A stretch of 64,000 nucleotides of DNA from Bacteroidales bacterium (GTDB lineage: Bacteria > Bacteroidota > Bacteroidia > Bacteroidales > UBA3824): contig JAEDDH010000018.1 of assembly GCA_016293845.1 (NCBI GenBank), positions 1-64,000 on the forward strand. The letters run 5' to 3'. The stretch's first letter is position 1. Every line of letters starts with the position of its first letter. The position numbers and the translations under genes were made by a program. Of the stretch, positions 61,927 through 64,000 are shown in pieces. The notes below the pieces were generated by a model. That model did no database searches. It saw only the letters and a program-made list of their open reading frames with translations, and was not told the DNA's origin.

Positions 61927-61948
61927 CATTAATATAAAAAATAAATAA

Positions 61949-62956
61949 ATGTGTGGACAACATAGAATAGCAGTTGTGGGCGGAGGCAGTTGGGCCACTG
62001 CCATTGTTAGCGTATTGATTAACAATGTGAAAGAGGGCAACAAAGTTAATTGGTATCTTCGCAAGAAGGAGCATATCGACTATGCCCAAAAGCACGGTCA
62101 AAACCCCAAGTATCTCAACTCGCTCATTTTCGACACCTCTAAAATTGAGTTTTACAACGACATCAACGATGTTGTTGCCAATTCTGATATTGTTATATTT
62201 GCAGTGCCGTCGGCTTTTATCGAAAGCACGATGCAGCAATTTACCGGCACGCTCGAAAATCATATCGTGGTATCGGCTATCAAGGGTATGATACCCGACA
62301 AGAATATCCTTATGGCAGACTATTTTAATCAGACCTACAACGTGGATTTAGACAAGAATTTCTGCGTTTTGGCAGGTCCGTGTCACGCCGAAGAGGTGGC
62401 TATGCAGCGTCTTTCGTATCTTACCATAGCATCTAAAAACCTCTCAACTGCTGAAGACATAGCCACTTGTCTCGAATGTCGTTACCTCAAAACCTCTATC
62501 ACCGACGATATTTACGGCACAGAATACGCCGCCGTGCTCAAAAATATTTTTGCTATTGCGGCAGGTATGTGTCAAGGTTTGGGCTATGGCGACAACTTTC
62601 AAGCGGTGCTGATTTCCAACGCCGTAACAGAAATGAAACGCTTTGTGGATACCGTTCACCCAATCACCCGCGACATCAAAACTTCGGCATATCTTGGTGA
62701 TTTATTGGTAACTGCGTATTCAAAATTTAGCCGCAACCGTACTCTTGGCGTAATGCTCGGACAGGGTTATTCGCTTCAATCGGCAATGCTCGAAATGAAA
62801 ATGGTGGCAGAAGGCTATTACGGCAGCAAATGTATTTTTGAAACCAACAAACAATACAACATCGACCTACCCATTTGCAACGCTGTTTACAACGTGCTCC
62901 ACATGGGCAAACCGGTAAAGTTTGAAATCAAGTTGCTGACTGATAAGATTAGGTAA
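61949..62956 (+). CDS. gpsA: NAD(P)H-dependent glycerol-3-phosphate dehydrogenase
   Basis: A 335-residue enzyme making sn-glycerol 3-phosphate for phospholipids. Seen: IAVVGGGSWATAIVSVL (nucleotide site), DIVIFAVPSAFIES, VLAGPCHAEEVAM, YGTEYAAVLKNIFAIAAGM with the catalytic Lys, and FSRNRTLGVMLGQGYSLQSAM. Length and ends are normal; ATG at 61949. The next gene starts one base beyond the stop, so a shared transcript is likely. Confidence 0.95.
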   Translation: MCGQHRIAVVGGGSWATAIVSVLINNVKEGNKVNWYLRKKEHIDYAQKHGQNPKYLNSLIFDTSKIEFYNDINDVVANSDIVIFAVPSAFIESTMQQFTGTLENHIVVSAIKGMIPDKNILMADYFNQTYNVDLDKNFCVLAGPCHAEEVAMQRLSYLTIASKNLSTAEDIATCLECRYLKTSITDDIYGTEYAAVLKNIFAIAAGMCQGLGYGDNFQAVLISNAVTEMKRFVDTVHPITRDIKTSAYLGDLLVTAYSKFSRNRTLGVMLGQGYSLQSAMLEMKMVAEGYYGSKCIFETNKQYNIDLPICNAVYNVLHMGKPVKFEIKLLTDKIR

Positions 62957-62957
62957 T

Positions 62958-64000
62958 GTGATCGAATCTAAATTATTCAAAGATGCTTTTGCGTTGCAGA
63001 GAGAGAATTCAGACCTGATTTTCAATGGGTTTGGATTCAAGCACTGCGAGGATGTTACCAAATATTACCTTCATCCCGACAACCAGTCGCCAAAAGCGAA
63101 AACGTCTTTGTGCCAGCCTATTGCCGAAGGTGTGGTAATGTTTTTGGAGATACTCAAATCGTATTACGACAAAAAGCCCAAGGGGAAACTTTTTTACAAA
63201 AAAGCCGACGGCGACTATATTGCGCTTTTCCCGATTTCTGACGAATGGCACAACATAGGCGTATTCTCCAATAACATAGCATCTTACCGTGTGCGTGTAA
63301 AACAGCACAACATCACACTTTGCGCCTACGATTCAGATGATAACGCAATACCATCAGTGCCCGACAACATCTCAGAGAACGAGTATTTTGATACCATTAC
63401 CAACAAAACCGAAGAGGAACTTTTGCTCGAACATTACAAGATTTGCGCGGCGTTTGTGGCTCTTGCGGCCAAAGATTTTATTAGCGACAACGACATTCAA
63501 GCCGATATTTACGAATTGCTCAACAATTACGGCGAAGAAAATTTTGTAATCCTCTGCGAAGATTTTTATCAGCGGCACAAATATACCAATTATAAACTTA
63601 CATACGCCGATATTAAATCCTTAAAAACAAATACATACGTTTGTTTTGCACTCGATACCGACCTTCAAAAAGACGCTCCCGAAATAGAAATCGCCAAATT
63701 TCCTTCATACGAATTTTCCGACGAACAACTTGCTCTTATTCCTGCGCTTGGTGCGGAGTTTAGGTTAGATCCACAACTTGTAAGTGTTTGCAACGCAATA
63801 ACTTCGGGCGATATTAAATCGTTGCTTCTCCACGGTCCGGCGGGAACAGGCAAAACAATGTCGTGCAAACTTATATGTATGTCTACCGGATTGCCTGTGA
63901 TGGAAACCGTAAACTGCACCGAAAACCTCGACGAGTTTGTGCTCGGCAAATATATCCCCGAAGGCGACAAGATTGTTTTTAAGGAAAGTTTTGTTACAAA
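62958..64000 (+). CDS. AAA+ ATPase, N-terminal part (runs off the window)
   Basis: An open frame from GTG 62958 to the window end, at least 347 residues. The first roughly 280 residues are an unrecognised domain (FNGFGFKHCEDVTKYYLHP, FLEILKSYYDKKPKGKLFYK, SDEWHNIGVFSNNIASYRV). An AAA+ module then begins: LLLHGPAGTGKTMSCKLI (Walker A near 293) and TVNCTENLDEFVLGKYIPEG, like the AAA_5/MoxR-dynein group. Walker B and the C-terminus lie beyond the window. The ATG at 62956 is out of frame and closes at once, so GTG is used. Confidence 0.75.
   Translation, partial: MIESKLFKDAFALQRENSDLIFNGFGFKHCEDVTKYYLHPDNQSPKAKTSLCQPIAEGVVMFLEILKSYYDKKPKGKLFYKKADGDYIALFPISDEWHNIGVFSNNIASYRVRVKQHNITLCAYDSDDNAIPSVPDNISENEYFDTITNKTEEELLLEHYKICAAFVALAAKDFISDNDIQADIYELLNNYGEENFVILCEDFYQRHKYTNYKLTYADIKSLKTNTYVCFALDTDLQKDAPEIEIAKFPSYEFSDEQLALIPALGAEFRLDPQLVSVCNAITSGDIKSLLLHGPAGTGKTMSCKLICMSTGLPVMETVNCTENLDEFVLGKYIPEGDKIVFKESFVT

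Noticed and set aside
1..64000. tRNA, rRNA, prophage, integrative element or intact insertion sequence
   Set aside because: Inspection of the intergenic gaps and gene products found no tRNA-like folds, integrase, transposase or phage structural genes.

Overview
The window reads as a chromosomal segment of a Bacteroidota, most likely a Bacteroidales. Gene content fits: a BtuB/BtuG-type B12 uptake locus, a hybrid two-component regulator with an AraC output, PorP/SprF and type IX secretion (T9SS) C-terminal domains, BspA-like repeats and a MORN-repeat lipoprotein-like family. Intergenic promoters repeatedly match the Bacteroidota pattern TTTG-N19..22-TAnnTTTG. No rRNA, tRNA, CRISPR array, prophage or complete insertion sequence was seen.

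Layout. 1-7256: a DprA core protein, then a canonical promoter whose predicted start coincides with the P1 stem of a cobalamin riboswitch, which heads btuB-btuG. A dying YafQ-type toxin-antitoxin pair follows, then a BtuF-like lipoprotein and a non-canonical Nramp transporter. 7314-20380: housekeeping and envelope genes (endonuclease IV, DPP IV, 5'-nucleotidase, a membrane-anchored muramidase, a porin, an M13 peptidase, aspartate-semialdehyde dehydrogenase, a CNNM-like protein) and two small lipoproteins. 20464-25705: a hybrid sensor/regulator, a 390-base gene-free stretch, a leucine-rich-repeat protein and a polysaccharide deacetylase. 25775-31970: a tight operon of an output-less GAF/PAS membrane sensor, a MORN-repeat protein and an EF-hand-like membrane protein. 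32087-42612: holA, amn, a UbiA prenyltransferase, a fused aroE-aroK gene with aroA, then mrdA-rodA and nadD. 42619-53247: secreted proteins of unknown role, a sigma-54 activator without a DNA-binding domain paired with a DUF58 protein, a PfkB kinase, PorP/SprF, and a three-gene secreted/membrane operon. 53466-54370: a heavily frameshifted surface-protein pseudogene. 54482-59575: five genes forming a heterodisulfide-reductase-like electron-transfer module. 59559-64000: a TPR pseudogene, cmk, ispH, gpsA and the start of an AAA+ ATPase cut by the window edge.

Main points of interest. The Hdr-like operon (soluble HdrC and HdrB, a short HdrA/QmoA-like flavoprotein, a second HdrC, and a fused membrane HdrE-HdrD protein) has its own strong promoter and probably links the quinone pool to a thiol/disulfide or ferredoxin-type partner. 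The sensor-MORN-EF-hand operon has no recognised output domain and could be an undescribed envelope system. Three genes resembling T9SS cargo are all broken near their sorting signals, while the PorP/SprF gene is intact. Several other genes are decayed or trimmed (YafQ toxin, TPR lipoprotein, core-only DprA), and a small family of hairpin repeats is scattered between genes.
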